60,387 nucleotides of DNA from JAAXQD01 sp035529735 (GCA_035529735.1 DATKWE010000107.1:1-60387); one strand, 5' to 3'. Numbered from the stretch's first letter, positions 16,311 to 26,286 are shown. A program made the numbers and translations. The notes: generated by a model from the letters alone, not told the origin.

Positions 16311-18041
16311 ATGAAACAGATAAAATTTCGCGTGATCATCGTTGGGATTGTCTTTACACTCTTTTTTACCATTATTGGTGCCAAAGCGATGTATCTTCAG
16401 ATTTTTTGCCGTTCCTGGCTGTCCGAGAAAGCCGCAAACCAGTATGAAGTGTCTTTAAAATCTTCTGGAAAACGCGGAACAATCTACGATAGAAACCTAA
16501 GGGAAATGGCCGTCAGTATCGATGTTACCTCTATTGCCGCACACCCGCCACAAATAAAAAACCCGAAGGCGGCAGCAGAATCACTTGCGGAGGCGCTGAA
16601 AATCAACCGTAATGTGCTTGCCAAAAGACTTACTTCTGAAAAAAAGTTTGTATGGATTAAAAGAAAAGTAACCCCAAAGGAGGCCGAAATCGTCCGGAAT
16701 CTTAACATCGACGGCCTCGTTTTTTTAAGCGAACATAAGCGTTTTTATCCCAACAAAACACTCGCCTCCCAGCTCATTGGATTTACCGATATTGACGATA
16801 ACGGCCTGGAAGGGATCGAATTTTATTGCAACGATGATCTCAAGGGGGCTGATTCCCGATATACGGTTTTAAGGGATGCTCACGGTCGTGGATTTGAGGC
16901 TGAAAACATAACCGGTTCAGATTCCATCGGAAAAAATCTTGTTCTCACCATTGACAGCAACATCCAATACATTGCTGAAAAAACCCTCGCCGAAACTGTG
17001 ACAAAATTTTCGGCAAAATCCGGAATGGCCGTTGTGATGGCCACCGGCACCGGCGCCGTATTGGCGCTGGCACATTTTCCTTTTTTAAATCCCAATGCCT
17101 TAAATGAGTTCGACCAGGAGCTTTGGCGGAACCGGGTTATCACCGATCCGTTTGAACCGGGTTCAACCATGAAGATCTTTAGTGCCGCAGCGGCCATAGA
17201 GTCCGGCAGCAGCTCGCCGAACAGTATCTTTTATTGCGAAAACGGTGCGTATCGGGTGGGCAGACACGTTGTTCACGACACCCACGAGTATGGATGGCTT
17301 TCTCTGCAGCAGATTATTAAATATTCGAGCAATATCGGCGCCATCAAATTCAGCACAAAAACAGGGTCTGAATCTCTATTCAGAACACTGCGCAATTTCG
17401 GTTTCGGAACAAAAACCGGAATAGACTGTCCCGGAGAAACCGCCGGCAGCCTGGCATCTTTCAAAAAGTGGACAAAAATCGACGCCGGCACCATATCCTT
17501 CGGACAGGGGATATCGGTTTCAGCATTGCAGCTCATCGCTGCGACGTCTGCCATTGCGAACAAAGGGATTTTCATGAAGCCCTATGTTGTTCAGGCCATT
17601 ACCGATCAAAATGGACGCCTCATAAAAAGCTTTGCCCCAAGTAAAGGGCGGCGGGTAATTTCAGAAAAAACCGCCGAAACCTTAACCCGGATCATGCAGA
17701 CCGTCACCACCGAAGGCGGCACCGGTGTCAATGCTGCACTTGAGGGGTATTCCGTTTGCGGCAAAACAGGAACAGCACAGAAAATCGGTAAAAACGGCGC
17801 GTATGCGAACGGGAAATATGTATCGTCTTTTGTCGGCTTTGTACCTTCAGAACACCCGAAGGTTGCAATTTTGGTGGTCATTGACGAGCCTAAAGGGCAG
17901 CATTACGGGGGTACCGTTGCGGCACCGGGATTTAGAAATATTGCTCAGAAAACTCTGGCCTATATGAACATATCACCCAAAAGCAAAACAGACGGACTCA
18001 TCGTCTCACTGGGGAGCAAGACCAAAGCGTGCAGCTTTTGA
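16311..18041 (+). CDS. ftsI: Penicillin-binding protein 3 / FtsI transpeptidase
   Basis: Septal peptidoglycan transpeptidase, class B PBP, 576 residues. N-terminal membrane anchor (about 7-30), dimerisation domain, then the transpeptidase domain with S285-T-M-K288, S339-S-N341 and K485-T-G487. No C-terminal PASTA domain, unlike many Gram-positive relatives. Start ATG is 67 bases after ftsL with no strong ribosome binding site. Its 3' end overlaps the murE/murF start by 13 bases. Works with FtsW at the septum. Confidence 0.96.
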   Translation: MKQIKFRVIIVGIVFTLFFTIIGAKAMYLQIFCRSWLSEKAANQYEVSLKSSGKRGTIYDRNLREMAVSIDVTSIAAHPPQIKNPKAAAESLAEALKINRNVLAKRLTSEKKFVWIKRKVTPKEAEIVRNLNIDGLVFLSEHKRFYPNKTLASQLIGFTDIDDNGLEGIEFYCNDDLKGADSRYTVLRDAHGRGFEAENITGSDSIGKNLVLTIDSNIQYIAEKTLAETVTKFSAKSGMAVVMATGTGAVLALAHFPFLNPNALNEFDQELWRNRVITDPFEPGSTMKIFSAAAAIESGSSSPNSIFYCENGAYRVGRHVVHDTHEYGWLSLQQIIKYSSNIGAIKFSTKTGSESLFRTLRNFGFGTKTGIDCPGETAGSLASFKKWTKIDAGTISFGQGISVSALQLIAATSAIANKGIFMKPYVVQAITDQNGRLIKSFAPSKGRRVISEKTAETLTRIMQTVTTEGGTGVNAALEGYSVCGKTGTAQKIGKNGAYANGKYVSSFVGFVPSEHPKVAILVVIDEPKGQHYGGTVAAPGFRNIAQKTLAYMNISPKSKTDGLIVSLGSKTKACSF

Positions 18042-21000
18042 ATTTATTAAAAACTGTCCATCCAGTAAAATTTCACGGAATACGGGCGAAATCCGGCGAA
18101 GCGATTACGGATACCCGGAACACTGAACACCATGCCTCGGACCCTGAAATAGGTTCCATTCATTACCGGGCACAGGATGTTGAGCCGGGGGGACTGTTTG
18201 TTGCCATAAAAGGTCTTGTGGCAGATGGACATGACTTTATCGATGACGCACTGTCAAGAGGCGCATCCGCAATTGTTACCCAGAAACCCGTCAACAGAGA
18301 ATCCGTAATTGTTGAGGTTGAAAATACCCGAAGAGCCCTTGCGACGATATCCGGCAGGTTTTATTCGAATCCGTCGGAAAAACTCTTTTTAATCGGTATC
18401 ACCGGCACCAACGGCAAAACAACGACGGCATTTTTAATTGAGCAGATTCTTTCACAAGCCGGTATCAATGTGGGTGTCATCGGAACCCTAAATTACCGTT
18501 ATTCGGGAAAGACCTTTCAAAATCCGATAACAACGCCCGAATCATTGGATCTTCAGAAGATACTGGCACAAATGCTTGAAGAAGGGATCACCCATGTTGT
18601 CATGGAGGTCTCTTCACATGCACTGGATCTGGACCGGGTGTACAACTGTAAATTCGATTTGGCGGTCTTTACCAATCTGACCCAGGACCATCTTGATTAT
18701 CACAAAGATATGGCGTCCTACTGGTCTTGTAAAAAAAAGCTTTTTACAGAAATCCTTGGGCCCAAATCGGGCAATGACCGGGCAATGGCCGTGATAAATC
18801 ACAATGATGAAAAAGGAAGACAGCTGATCCGTATGCTCGAAACAAGATCGGGTGAAATTTCTGTTCTCTCCACAGGTTTTTCGGACAAAACCAGTATATG
18901 TGCCGAGAGATTCGACCACAACCTTACCGGAATTTCGGGCAGAATTTCTACGCCTGAAGGATTTTTAGAGATCAAATCCAGCCTGGTGGGACAACATAAT
19001 TTGGAAAACATTCTCTGTGCTACCGGTGTCGGCATTGCCCTCGGGGTTTCATTGGACATTATCAAAGACGCCATTGAATCGGTGGGCGTCGTACCCGGCC
19101 GTCTTGAAGCTATTTCAAATGACGACAACCGGTTTGTATATGTCGATTATGCCCACACACCGGATGCGCTTGAAAATGTGCTGTCCACGCTACGATCATC
19201 GGCTCCGGGTCGACTCATCTGCGTATTTGGCTGCGGCGGCAATCGGGACAGGGCCAAGCGGCCGCAGATGGGTGAAATCGCCGGGAGGCTTTCTGATCTT
19301 GTCATTGTTACGTCGGATAATCCAAGAACTGAACCGCCCATGGAAATCATCGATCAGATTCTGGATGGAACAAAAAATCTGCCGTTGCACCTCTATACCC
19401 CATCAGATCTGAACAAAGGGTTTCAAAAAAAAGGGTGCGGTGTCGAGCCCGACCGAAGAAACGCCATACAGCTGGCAATTACGGCCTCCAGGCCCAAAGA
19501 TACGGTTCTGATCGCGGGCAAAGGGAACGAAACCTATCAAATCATCGGGGATCAGACCCTTTCTTTTGATGACAGAGAAGAAGCGGCAAAAGCACTCTCA
19601 ATGATCGACGGTCAAGGTTCTGCCCACAAATTTCAGGGGTTTTCGGAACTTCAAACCGCCAACCCGAAGTCCGGAACCCTCAAACCGATTCCGTGGGCCG
19701 TTGCTGAAATTCTCAAAGCCACCGGCGGAGAACTTTTTTGCGGTGATTCCAATGACACGTTTGCCGGGGTCTCCATCGACTCGCGCAGGATATCTGTTGA
19801 AGACCTCTTTATCGCAATCAAAGGCGACGTTCATGACGGACACCGTTTTATTGAGGATGTCCTGAAAAAAGGCGTCGGCGGACTTCTGATCGAAAAAAAT
19901 AGAACCCACAAACTGCCTGAACGGAGATTGTTAAAACCCGGGATCACCTGTATCACGGTAAATGACACCGGCAAAGCATTGGCCGACCTTGCGGCATTTA
20001 ACAGAAAACGTACCCATGTGTCGGTGATCGCCATAACCGGTTCAAACGGAAAGACCAGCACCCGAAACATGACAACAGGCGTCGTTTCCCGTCGTTTTTG
20101 TACATTGTCGACCCAAGGGAATTTAAACAACGAAATCGGGCTTCCCCTGACCCTGCTGAATCTTAACAGACACCATCGGTGGGCTGTTTTGGAACTGGGC
20201 ATGAACAGACCCGGAGAAATTGAACGGCTCGCCCAAATCTGTTTGCCGGATTTAGGGGTTATTACAAATATCGGTCCTGCACATCTTGAAGGGTTGGGCT
20301 CCCTTGATGCCGTCATGCAAGCCAAAGGTGAACTGCTGGGAAAAATTAAACCGGAAGGTACGGCGGTTCTCAATGCAGATGATCCCAGACTTTTGAAACT
20401 GGCGGATACAACCTCCAGAAATGTTTTGCTCTTCGGCGTTTCGGCAGATGCTGCAATCCGGGCCGAATCTATCCAGAAAAAAACGTCGGGACTTTCTTTT
20501 GTCCTGGTGCTCCCCGACGAACGGATCCGGGTGGATCTTAAAACGCCGGCTGTTTTCATGGTTTCCAATGCCCTGGCAGCAGCGGCCGTGGGCCATATTT
20601 TGGGGCTAACTGCCGGTGAAATCAAGGCGGGTCTGGAAGATTTTAAACCGGTTCCGGGGCGGATGAACATCCTTAAAACCGGCAAAGGGGTCCATATCAT
20701 CGACGATACCTATAATGCCAATCCGGGTTCAATGGAGGCCGCCATAAAGACCCTTAAGTCATTAAAGGGACAGCGCAGGGGAATCCTCATTTTAGGCGAC
20801 ATGCTTGAACTTGGGGAACATGCCGAGTCTTTGCACCGCGAGATGGGTTCCAAAGCTGCCAGGTCCGGTATCGAAAGGATTTATGCAACCGGCGATTACG
20901 CCGAAAATGTCGTGACCGGTGCATTGGATGAACATATGGATTCCGGTGATATTTTCAAAGGTACCCGGGAAGAAATCCTGGAGGACATCATCGACCGGCT

Positions 21001-21091
21001 CGATGCCGGCGATTGGATTCTGGTGAAGGGGTCCAGGGGAATGGCCATGGAAAAGGTTGTTGAGGGACTGCTTCGCTGGGCCGGCCATTAA
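18029..21091 (+). CDS. murE/murF: Fused MurE-MurF ligase
   Basis: A single 1020-residue frame carries two Mur ligases. MurE (about 1-525) adds meso-diaminopimelate to UDP-MurNAc-Ala-Glu: ATP loop ITGTNGKTTT (124-133), carbamylated-Lys region, and DNPR (430-433), which marks DAP rather than lysine specificity. MurF (about 552-1020) adds D-Ala-D-Ala: SIDSRRISVEDLFIAIKG, ATP loop TGSNGKTST (670-678), LELGMNRPGEIERL. A linker of about 25 residues (roughly 526-551), rich in Ser, Gly and Gln, joins them. The start is GTG, inside the ftsI end. Both halves keep their key motifs, so both should be active, consecutive steps on one polypeptide. Confidence 0.96.
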   Translation: MQLLNLLKTVHPVKFHGIRAKSGEAITDTRNTEHHASDPEIGSIHYRAQDVEPGGLFVAIKGLVADGHDFIDDALSRGASAIVTQKPVNRESVIVEVENTRRALATISGRFYSNPSEKLFLIGITGTNGKTTTAFLIEQILSQAGINVGVIGTLNYRYSGKTFQNPITTPESLDLQKILAQMLEEGITHVVMEVSSHALDLDRVYNCKFDLAVFTNLTQDHLDYHKDMASYWSCKKKLFTEILGPKSGNDRAMAVINHNDEKGRQLIRMLETRSGEISVLSTGFSDKTSICAERFDHNLTGISGRISTPEGFLEIKSSLVGQHNLENILCATGVGIALGVSLDIIKDAIESVGVVPGRLEAISNDDNRFVYVDYAHTPDALENVLSTLRSSAPGRLICVFGCGGNRDRAKRPQMGEIAGRLSDLVIVTSDNPRTEPPMEIIDQILDGTKNLPLHLYTPSDLNKGFQKKGCGVEPDRRNAIQLAITASRPKDTVLIAGKGNETYQIIGDQTLSFDDREEAAKALSMIDGQGSAHKFQGFSELQTANPKSGTLKPIPWAVAEILKATGGELFCGDSNDTFAGVSIDSRRISVEDLFIAIKGDVHDGHRFIEDVLKKGVGGLLIEKNRTHKLPERRLLKPGITCITVNDTGKALADLAAFNRKRTHVSVIAITGSNGKTSTRNMTTGVVSRRFCTLSTQGNLNNEIGLPLTLLNLNRHHRWAVLELGMNRPGEIERLAQICLPDLGVITNIGPAHLEGLGSLDAVMQAKGELLGKIKPEGTAVLNADDPRLLKLADTTSRNVLLFGVSADAAIRAESIQKKTSGLSFVLVLPDERIRVDLKTPAVFMVSNALAAAAVGHILGLTAGEIKAGLEDFKPVPGRMNILKTGKGVHIIDDTYNANPGSMEAAIKTLKSLKGQRRGILILGDMLELGEHAESLHREMGSKAARSGIERIYATGDYAENVVTGALDEHMDSGDIFKGTREEILEDIIDRLDAGDWILVKGSRGMAMEKVVEGLLRWAGH

Positions 21092-21148
21092 AATGAATGT
21101 AATATTTTAATTTTTTCAAAACATTATCGCTTCAAGCATAATTAAAAA

Positions 21149-22228
21149 ATGATATATCATCTACTATTTCCGCTTCATAAAACCATATCGGTTTTTAATG
21201 TATTCCGGTACATTACTTTCCGGACGATCTATGCCAGTTTGACGGCTTTTTTAATCTGCTTTTTGCTGGGGCCTTGGGTTATTCGAAAACTGAGCTATAT
21301 GCAGATCGGGCAGTATATCAGGGATGACGGTCCGGAAACACACCAAAAAAAGGCCGGGACGCCGACCATGGGCGGGACGCTGATCATTTTTTCAATCATT
21401 GTTTCCACCCTGTTATGGACCAATTTAACCAATTATTTTGTTTGGATCGTCCTTCTGGTGACGGTGGGTTATGGCGCTATCGGTTTTGCTGATGACTACC
21501 TCATGCTGATCAAGAAGCAGAGCAAGGGGTTAAATGTTCGAAACAAATTTCTGCTACAGACGATTCTGGCAATTGCTACGGGGATTCTGGTCTACACGGT
21601 TCCGGACTTTTCCACCCGGGTGACCGTTCCGTTTTTTAAAAATATATCACCCGATCTCGGATGGGGATATATATTGTTTGCTGCATTTGTCATCATCGGC
21701 ACCTCAAATGCAGTCAATATCACCGACGGGCTTGATGGTCTTGCCATCGGACCTTTTATCATCGCTTCAGCTGCATATATGGTTTTTGCCTATGTGGCAG
21801 GGCACTTCAAGATCGCCAATTATCTGCAGATCAGTTATGTTGCAGGGAGTGGGGAGATTGCCGTCTTCTGCGGAGCGATGGCCGGATCAGGCCTGGGTTT
21901 TTTGTGGTTCAATTCATATCCCGCACAAATTTTCATGGGTGATGTGGGCTCGCTGGCCCTGGGTGCAGCCATCGGCACCGTGGCGGTTATCACCAAACAG
22001 GAGATACTGCTGGCCCTGGTGGGCGGGCTCTTTGTTATTGAAACGCTGTCTGTGATTTTTCAGGTCGGTTTTTTCAAAATGACCAACGGCCGCAGGATTT
22101 TTCGAATGGCTCCGCTTCACCACCATTTTGAACTCAAAGGATGGGCTGAACCCAAGGTCATTGTTCGATTCTGGATCATCGCAATTGCACTGGCGCTGAT
22201 TTCCATGAGTACGCTGAAACTGAGATAA
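21149..22228 (+). CDS. mraY: Phospho-MurNAc-pentapeptide translocase
   Basis: Integral membrane enzyme making lipid I from UDP-MurNAc-pentapeptide and undecaprenyl phosphate. 359 residues, about ten transmembrane segments. Conserved loops present: DDGPETHQKKAGTPTMGG, FADDYLML, NITDGLDGLAIGP, FMGDVGSLALGA and PLHHHFELKGW. N-terminus NVFRYITFRTIYA is standard. Follows murE/murF by 57 bases of AT-rich DNA. Confidence 0.97.
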   Translation: MIYHLLFPLHKTISVFNVFRYITFRTIYASLTAFLICFLLGPWVIRKLSYMQIGQYIRDDGPETHQKKAGTPTMGGTLIIFSIIVSTLLWTNLTNYFVWIVLLVTVGYGAIGFADDYLMLIKKQSKGLNVRNKFLLQTILAIATGILVYTVPDFSTRVTVPFFKNISPDLGWGYILFAAFVIIGTSNAVNITDGLDGLAIGPFIIASAAYMVFAYVAGHFKIANYLQISYVAGSGEIAVFCGAMAGSGLGFLWFNSYPAQIFMGDVGSLALGAAIGTVAVITKQEILLALVGGLFVIETLSVIFQVGFFKMTNGRRIFRMAPLHHHFELKGWAEPKVIVRFWIIAIALALISMSTLKLR

Positions 22229-22298
22229 AGATGAAGATAATACGCTGTCGGTAATAATGCACAACCCGTAATCTATAACCTATAACCTGCTTAATTTC
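22229..22298 (+). repeat. AACC-rich low-complexity spacer, mraY-murD
   Basis: Contains ATCTATAACCTATAACCTG, a short near-tandem of TATAACC. A similar AACC/CCAA-rich spacer lies between murG and murC, and a CCTGA-type one at 1-26. Possibly slipped-strand expansions. Confidence 0.35.
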
Positions 22299-23699
22299 AT
22301 GGATCTTGCAAAAAAAAACATTCTTATCGTCGGTCTTGGCATATCCGGTATGGCGGCGGCGCGATTTGCCAAAAACAGGGGTGCATCCGTTACCGTAACC
22401 GACATTGCCGAAGGAAAAACTCTGGGATCCAATCTGGCTGCAGTGCAAAAAATGGGCGTTAAACTGGAACTGGGCCGGCATAACATTGAAACCTTCGAAC
22501 ATGCCGATATCATTGTTGTAAGCCCAGGGGTTCCCCATACCATCTTGCCCATAGAACGGGCCAAAGAAAAAGGAATTCCGGTATGGGGAGAGCTCGAGTT
22601 TGCTTCACGATTCATCCGGGAGCCTGTTATCGCCATATCCGGCACCAATGGGAAGACGACAACAACACGGCTTTTGGGGCGCATGCTCGAAAACTCAGGA
22701 TTTAAAATTTTTGTGGGCGGAAATATCGGCAATCCTTTGATCGATTATGCGGACACGGGCGGAACGGCCGACATGGTTGTCGCGGAAGTCAGCAGTTTTC
22801 AGCTCGATACCATCGATACATTCAGGCCTCGCGTGAGTGTTCTGCTGAATATCCGTGACGATCATCTCGACCGGTATCCGGATTTTGAGTCTTATGCCAG
22901 GTCCAAAGGCCGGATTTTTGAAAACCAACAAGAAGATGATACCGCAGTGCTAAACGGCTCTGATCCGGTCGTTTGTTCGATCAGCAAAACACTTAGGACC
23001 CGGAAACTGCCCTTTTATCATCAGGGCAATTCTCATGCACACAACCGGGAATATGCAATTATCGGCCGAATCAATGGACAAAAATCGCATTCAATCAAAA
23101 TTTTCACCCAAGAGAACCCGGACGCCGTTCTTGACCTTTCAAAGGTAAATCTCATGGGCCGGCACAATATGGAAAACGTAGCGGCTGCATCGTTGGCAGC
23201 CCTGGCTGCCGGCGGTACTTTAGAAGGGGTCCAATCCGGGTTAAACGATTTTAAAGGCCTTTCCCATCGACTGGAATATATAAAAACCATAAATGACGTC
23301 CGATTTTATGATGATTCAAAAGGTACAAACATCGACGCAGTGGCCAGAGCACTCGAAGTCTTCAGGAACCCGGTGGTCCTCATTATGGGCGGGCGTGATA
23401 AAGGCGGAGACTTTAAACAATTGCGGGGACTGGTGCAGCAACGTGTAAAAAAACTGATCGTCATGGGCGAGGCGAGGGATGAGATAAAATCGGTTCTTGA
23501 AGATACGTGCAAGGCGGACGTGCCAACGGCATCCACAATGGAAGAAGCGGTCCGTTGTGCATTTCTATCTGCGGTGCCCGGGGATATCGTGCTGTTATCT
23601 CCCGGTTGTTCGAGCTTTGACATGTACAACAGTTATGCGGAGCGGGGGGAAGCTTTCTGTACGGCCGTCGAAAACCTTACACGGACAAGCCGGGAATAA
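22299..23699 (+). CDS. murD: UDP-MurNAc-Ala-D-Glu ligase
   Basis: Adds D-glutamate to UDP-MurNAc-L-Ala. 466 residues in three Mur-ligase domains: N-terminal nucleotide fold with ILIVGLGISGMAAARF, central ATPase with ISGTNGKTTTTRL, and C-terminal domain with LEYIKTINDVRFYDDSKGT. The conserved DSKGTN and LLSPGCSSFDMYNSYAERG segments are typical of MurD. Five bases before ftsW start. Confidence 0.97.
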   Translation: MDLAKKNILIVGLGISGMAAARFAKNRGASVTVTDIAEGKTLGSNLAAVQKMGVKLELGRHNIETFEHADIIVVSPGVPHTILPIERAKEKGIPVWGELEFASRFIREPVIAISGTNGKTTTTRLLGRMLENSGFKIFVGGNIGNPLIDYADTGGTADMVVAEVSSFQLDTIDTFRPRVSVLLNIRDDHLDRYPDFESYARSKGRIFENQQEDDTAVLNGSDPVVCSISKTLRTRKLPFYHQGNSHAHNREYAIIGRINGQKSHSIKIFTQENPDAVLDLSKVNLMGRHNMENVAAASLAALAAGGTLEGVQSGLNDFKGLSHRLEYIKTINDVRFYDDSKGTNIDAVARALEVFRNPVVLIMGGRDKGGDFKQLRGLVQQRVKKLIVMGEARDEIKSVLEDTCKADVPTASTMEEAVRCAFLSAVPGDIVLLSPGCSSFDMYNSYAERGEAFCTAVENLTRTSRE

Positions 23700-23704
23700 A
23701 AATA

Positions 23705-24889
23705 ATGGCCGCAACGGCACAAAAAGGAACTAAGAAAAAAAGCATGACCCGTGACAATCAGAACATCCAGAAAGTTCTAAAACCGCCGCTCCAATATGAT
23801 ATCGCGCTTTTGTTTCCGGTCCTGTTCCTGGTGGGCATCGGAATTGTCATGGTCTACAGCGCAAGTTCGGCCCTGGCCCTGAAAAAGTTCGGCACGAGTT
23901 ATTATTTTTTAAAAAAACAGTCGATTTTTGCACTGTTGGGTATTGTTGCACTGGTGGTCAGCTACCATATACCCTACCGGGTTTTTCGTTCTTTGACATA
24001 TCCGTTGCTTATCCTGGCCTTTATATTCCTTATTGCGATTCTGGTTTCCGGGTTCGGCTATTCGGCAGGCGGTGCAACGCGATGGTTTCGTGTGGAAAGT
24101 ATTACATTTCAGCCTTCTGAATTCGCCCGCTTTGCACTGGTGATCTATCTGGCATATTCAATGAATAAAAAAAAGGATAGAATCAAGGAGTTCAAGGTCG
24201 GTTTTCTACCCCACATTTTGCTCCTTGGCATGTTTTCGGTTCTGATCATTTTACAGCCTGACTTCGGTTCGGTGGTTATTCTGGGTGCGATTACATGGAT
24301 AATGCTTTTTATCGGGGGGGTTCGAATTTCACATTTACTGGGATCATTGGCCGTGGCAACCCCCATTGTCTACTATTTAATGGTCAGTGCTGATTATCGA
24401 ATTGAGCGTATCATATCTTTCCTGAATCCTTGGCAGTATTCAGCAGATAAAGGTTACCAGATTGTCCATTCTCTTTTGGCTTTCGGTACAGGAGGGATCT
24501 GGGGTACCGGCATCGGCGGCGGCTATCAGAAGCTGTTTTACCTTCCTGAACCCCACACCGATTTCATCTTTTCGGTCATCGGAGAGGAACTCGGTCTTTT
24601 GGGCGTTTTGATTATCCTTGGGTTTTATACCCTAATCTTATGGCGGGGGGTATCGATTGCCAGAAACAGCAAGGATGTTTTCGGATCATTGGTGGCCATT
24701 GGCCTGACAACGGCAATGGGCCTGCAGGTGTGTATTAACATGGGCGTTGCCCTCGGACTCCTGCCCACCAAGGGGCTTACGCTGCCATTTTTGAGCTATG
24801 GCGGCACATCCCTTTTGATCAATATGGTATCCATCGGGCTGCTGATGAATATCGGGGCCTCTAAAAGAATGCCCAAAGCTGAAAGTTGA
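23705..24889 (+). CDS. ftsW: SEDS peptidoglycan glycosyltransferase FtsW
   Basis: Septal glycan polymerase, partner of FtsI. 394 residues with about ten transmembrane helices after a 35-residue cytoplasmic N-terminal tail. Typical SEDS elements: SASSALALKKFG, ATRWFRVESITFQPSEFARF, LLILQPDFGS-type loop, GIGGGYQKLFYLPEPHTDFIFSVIGEELG and FLSYGGTSLL. Start ATG lies 5 bases after the murD stop. Confidence 0.96.
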   Translation: MAATAQKGTKKKSMTRDNQNIQKVLKPPLQYDIALLFPVLFLVGIGIVMVYSASSALALKKFGTSYYFLKKQSIFALLGIVALVVSYHIPYRVFRSLTYPLLILAFIFLIAILVSGFGYSAGGATRWFRVESITFQPSEFARFALVIYLAYSMNKKKDRIKEFKVGFLPHILLLGMFSVLIILQPDFGSVVILGAITWIMLFIGGVRISHLLGSLAVATPIVYYLMVSADYRIERIISFLNPWQYSADKGYQIVHSLLAFGTGGIWGTGIGGGYQKLFYLPEPHTDFIFSVIGEELGLLGVLIILGFYTLILWRGVSIARNSKDVFGSLVAIGLTTAMGLQVCINMGVALGLLPTKGLTLPFLSYGGTSLLINMVSIGLLMNIGASKRMPKAES

Positions 24890-24928
24890 GATGACGTATT
24901 ATTTTAGGCGGTTGAAGAAAGTTGTCGC

Positions 24929-24964
24929 ATTCAGACAATCCGGTTTTTAGCGGATTATCTGAAT
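24929..24964. other. Hairpin between ftsW and murG
   Basis: Arms ATTCAGACAATCCG and CGGATTATCTGAAT pair at 13 of 14 positions around an 8-base loop. No T-run follows, so it is not a plain terminator. A second exact inverted repeat, GACGCG/CGCGTC, lies at 24993-25007 and overlaps the proposed murG GTG. Together they may protect or pause the transcript, or attenuate murG. Confidence 0.5.
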
Positions 24965-24997
24965 TCTGGGTGGACGCGCTGCACTTTCAAAAGACGC

Positions 24998-26203
24998 GTG
25001 ACGCGTCATAAAAAGCAAACGGCAGTTATGGTTCAGGGCGATAAGAAACGAAAGAAAAGAAGAAACTTCGGCGCGGTTCGAAATGCTTCAAGGGCGTTGC
25101 GCATCGTTATCGCCGGTGGCGGGACCGGCGGTCATCTCTTCCCGGGGATTGCCATTGCTCAGGAATTTTTGGCCAGAAACCCGGAAAACACTGTCTTATT
25201 CGTTGGTACCGAACGACCCTTTGAAATTTCGATTTTGTCAGAAACAGGGTTTAAACATCAATCTATTACCGCTGAAGGCTTCAAGGGGCGGGGGTTTTGG
25301 AATCAGATCGTGTCGATCTCAAAAATACCCATAGGCGTCATTGAATCTATTCTGATTCTCAAACGCTTCAAGGCCGATTTGGTGGTGGGTGTGGGCGGCT
25401 ATTCCGCCGGACCCCTTGTGACGGGCGCATGGCTCCTGGGGATTAACATTGTCCTGCATGAACAAAATATTCTGCCCGGAATTACCAACCGGATTCTATC
25501 GCGTTTTGCGGACCGGATATATGTCTCGTTCAACGAAACAAAAGCCGGCTTGAACCCTAAAAAAATACGGGTTACCGGAAACCCTGTGCGCAAAGAAATT
25601 CTCCAATTCGCAAGGAAGCAGAAAGATGTCCACATGGCGGATTCAGGGCAGCGGCGGCAGTTCACGATCCTGATACTCGGCGGGAGCCAGGGGGCTCACC
25701 GTATAAACATGGCAGTTTTGGAAGCCATTGAATGTATCGATGATAAAGAAGCTTACTTGTTCGTGCATCAGACCGGGGCACACGATGAAATCCGGGTAAA
25801 AAGTGTTTACAGGGAACAGGGCGTTCCCTGCGAAGTCCAGGCCTTTTTTAAAGATATGGCCCGACAGTATCAAAAAGCCGATCTGATCATATGCCGGGCA
25901 GGAGCGACCACTGTGGCAGAAGTCAAAGCTATTGAGAAGGGCGTCATTTTCATACCGTTTCCTTTTGCTGCGGATGACCACCAGGTGCTAAACGCACGTT
26001 CTTTGGTCGACGCAGGGGCTGCCGAAATGATCCTTGAAAAGGATCTCAGCGGTAAAGCCCTTGCAGAGCGAATTTATTTTTATGCCGCCAACCCGGATGA
26101 CCTTCATCGGATGGCATCCCGGGCCGGGGATCTTGGCCGAGTTGACGCGGCAGCGGCGATTGTCGATGACTGTTACAGATTGATTGCTTCATCAGATCGC
26201 TGA
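24998..26203 (+). CDS. murG: UDP-GlcNAc transferase MurG
   Basis: Peripheral membrane glycosyltransferase forming lipid II from lipid I. Core begins LRIVIAGGGTGGHLFPG; donor-side motifs ILGGSQGAHRIN and CRAGATTVAEV are present, with the FPFAADDHQVLNA loop. About 35 residues precede the core, strongly basic (HKKQTAVMVQGDKKRKKRRN), an extension absent from E. coli MurG. The start could be the GTG at 24998 or the ATG at 25028; neither has a clear ribosome binding site, so the extension length is uncertain, although even the later start keeps most of the basic stretch. Confidence 0.94.
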   Translation: MTRHKKQTAVMVQGDKKRKKRRNFGAVRNASRALRIVIAGGGTGGHLFPGIAIAQEFLARNPENTVLFVGTERPFEISILSETGFKHQSITAEGFKGRGFWNQIVSISKIPIGVIESILILKRFKADLVVGVGGYSAGPLVTGAWLLGINIVLHEQNILPGITNRILSRFADRIYVSFNETKAGLNPKKIRVTGNPVRKEILQFARKQKDVHMADSGQRRQFTILILGGSQGAHRINMAVLEAIECIDDKEAYLFVHQTGAHDEIRVKSVYREQGVPCEVQAFFKDMARQYQKADLIICRAGATTVAEVKAIEKGVIFIPFPFAADDHQVLNARSLVDAGAAEMILEKDLSGKALAERIYFYAANPDDLHRMASRAGDLGRVDAAAAIVDDCYRLIASSDR

Positions 26204-26286
26204 ATTGCTTATTGGCTGAAACCATTGAACCTTTAATGAATCAGCGATTTAACCAATCAACCAATTAACTATTTAACCAACTATCC
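26204..26286 (+). repeat. AACCAAT-rich spacer between murG and murC
   Basis: TTTAACCAATCAACCAATTA followed by TTTAACCAACTATCC gives several copies of AACCAA(T/C) within 40 bases. It looks like slippage-derived low-complexity DNA and carries no obvious promoter. Confidence 0.4.

Noticed and set aside
19831..20700. Long antisense frame inside the MurF half
   Set aside because: Serine/proline-rich shadow of a conserved gene on the other strand.
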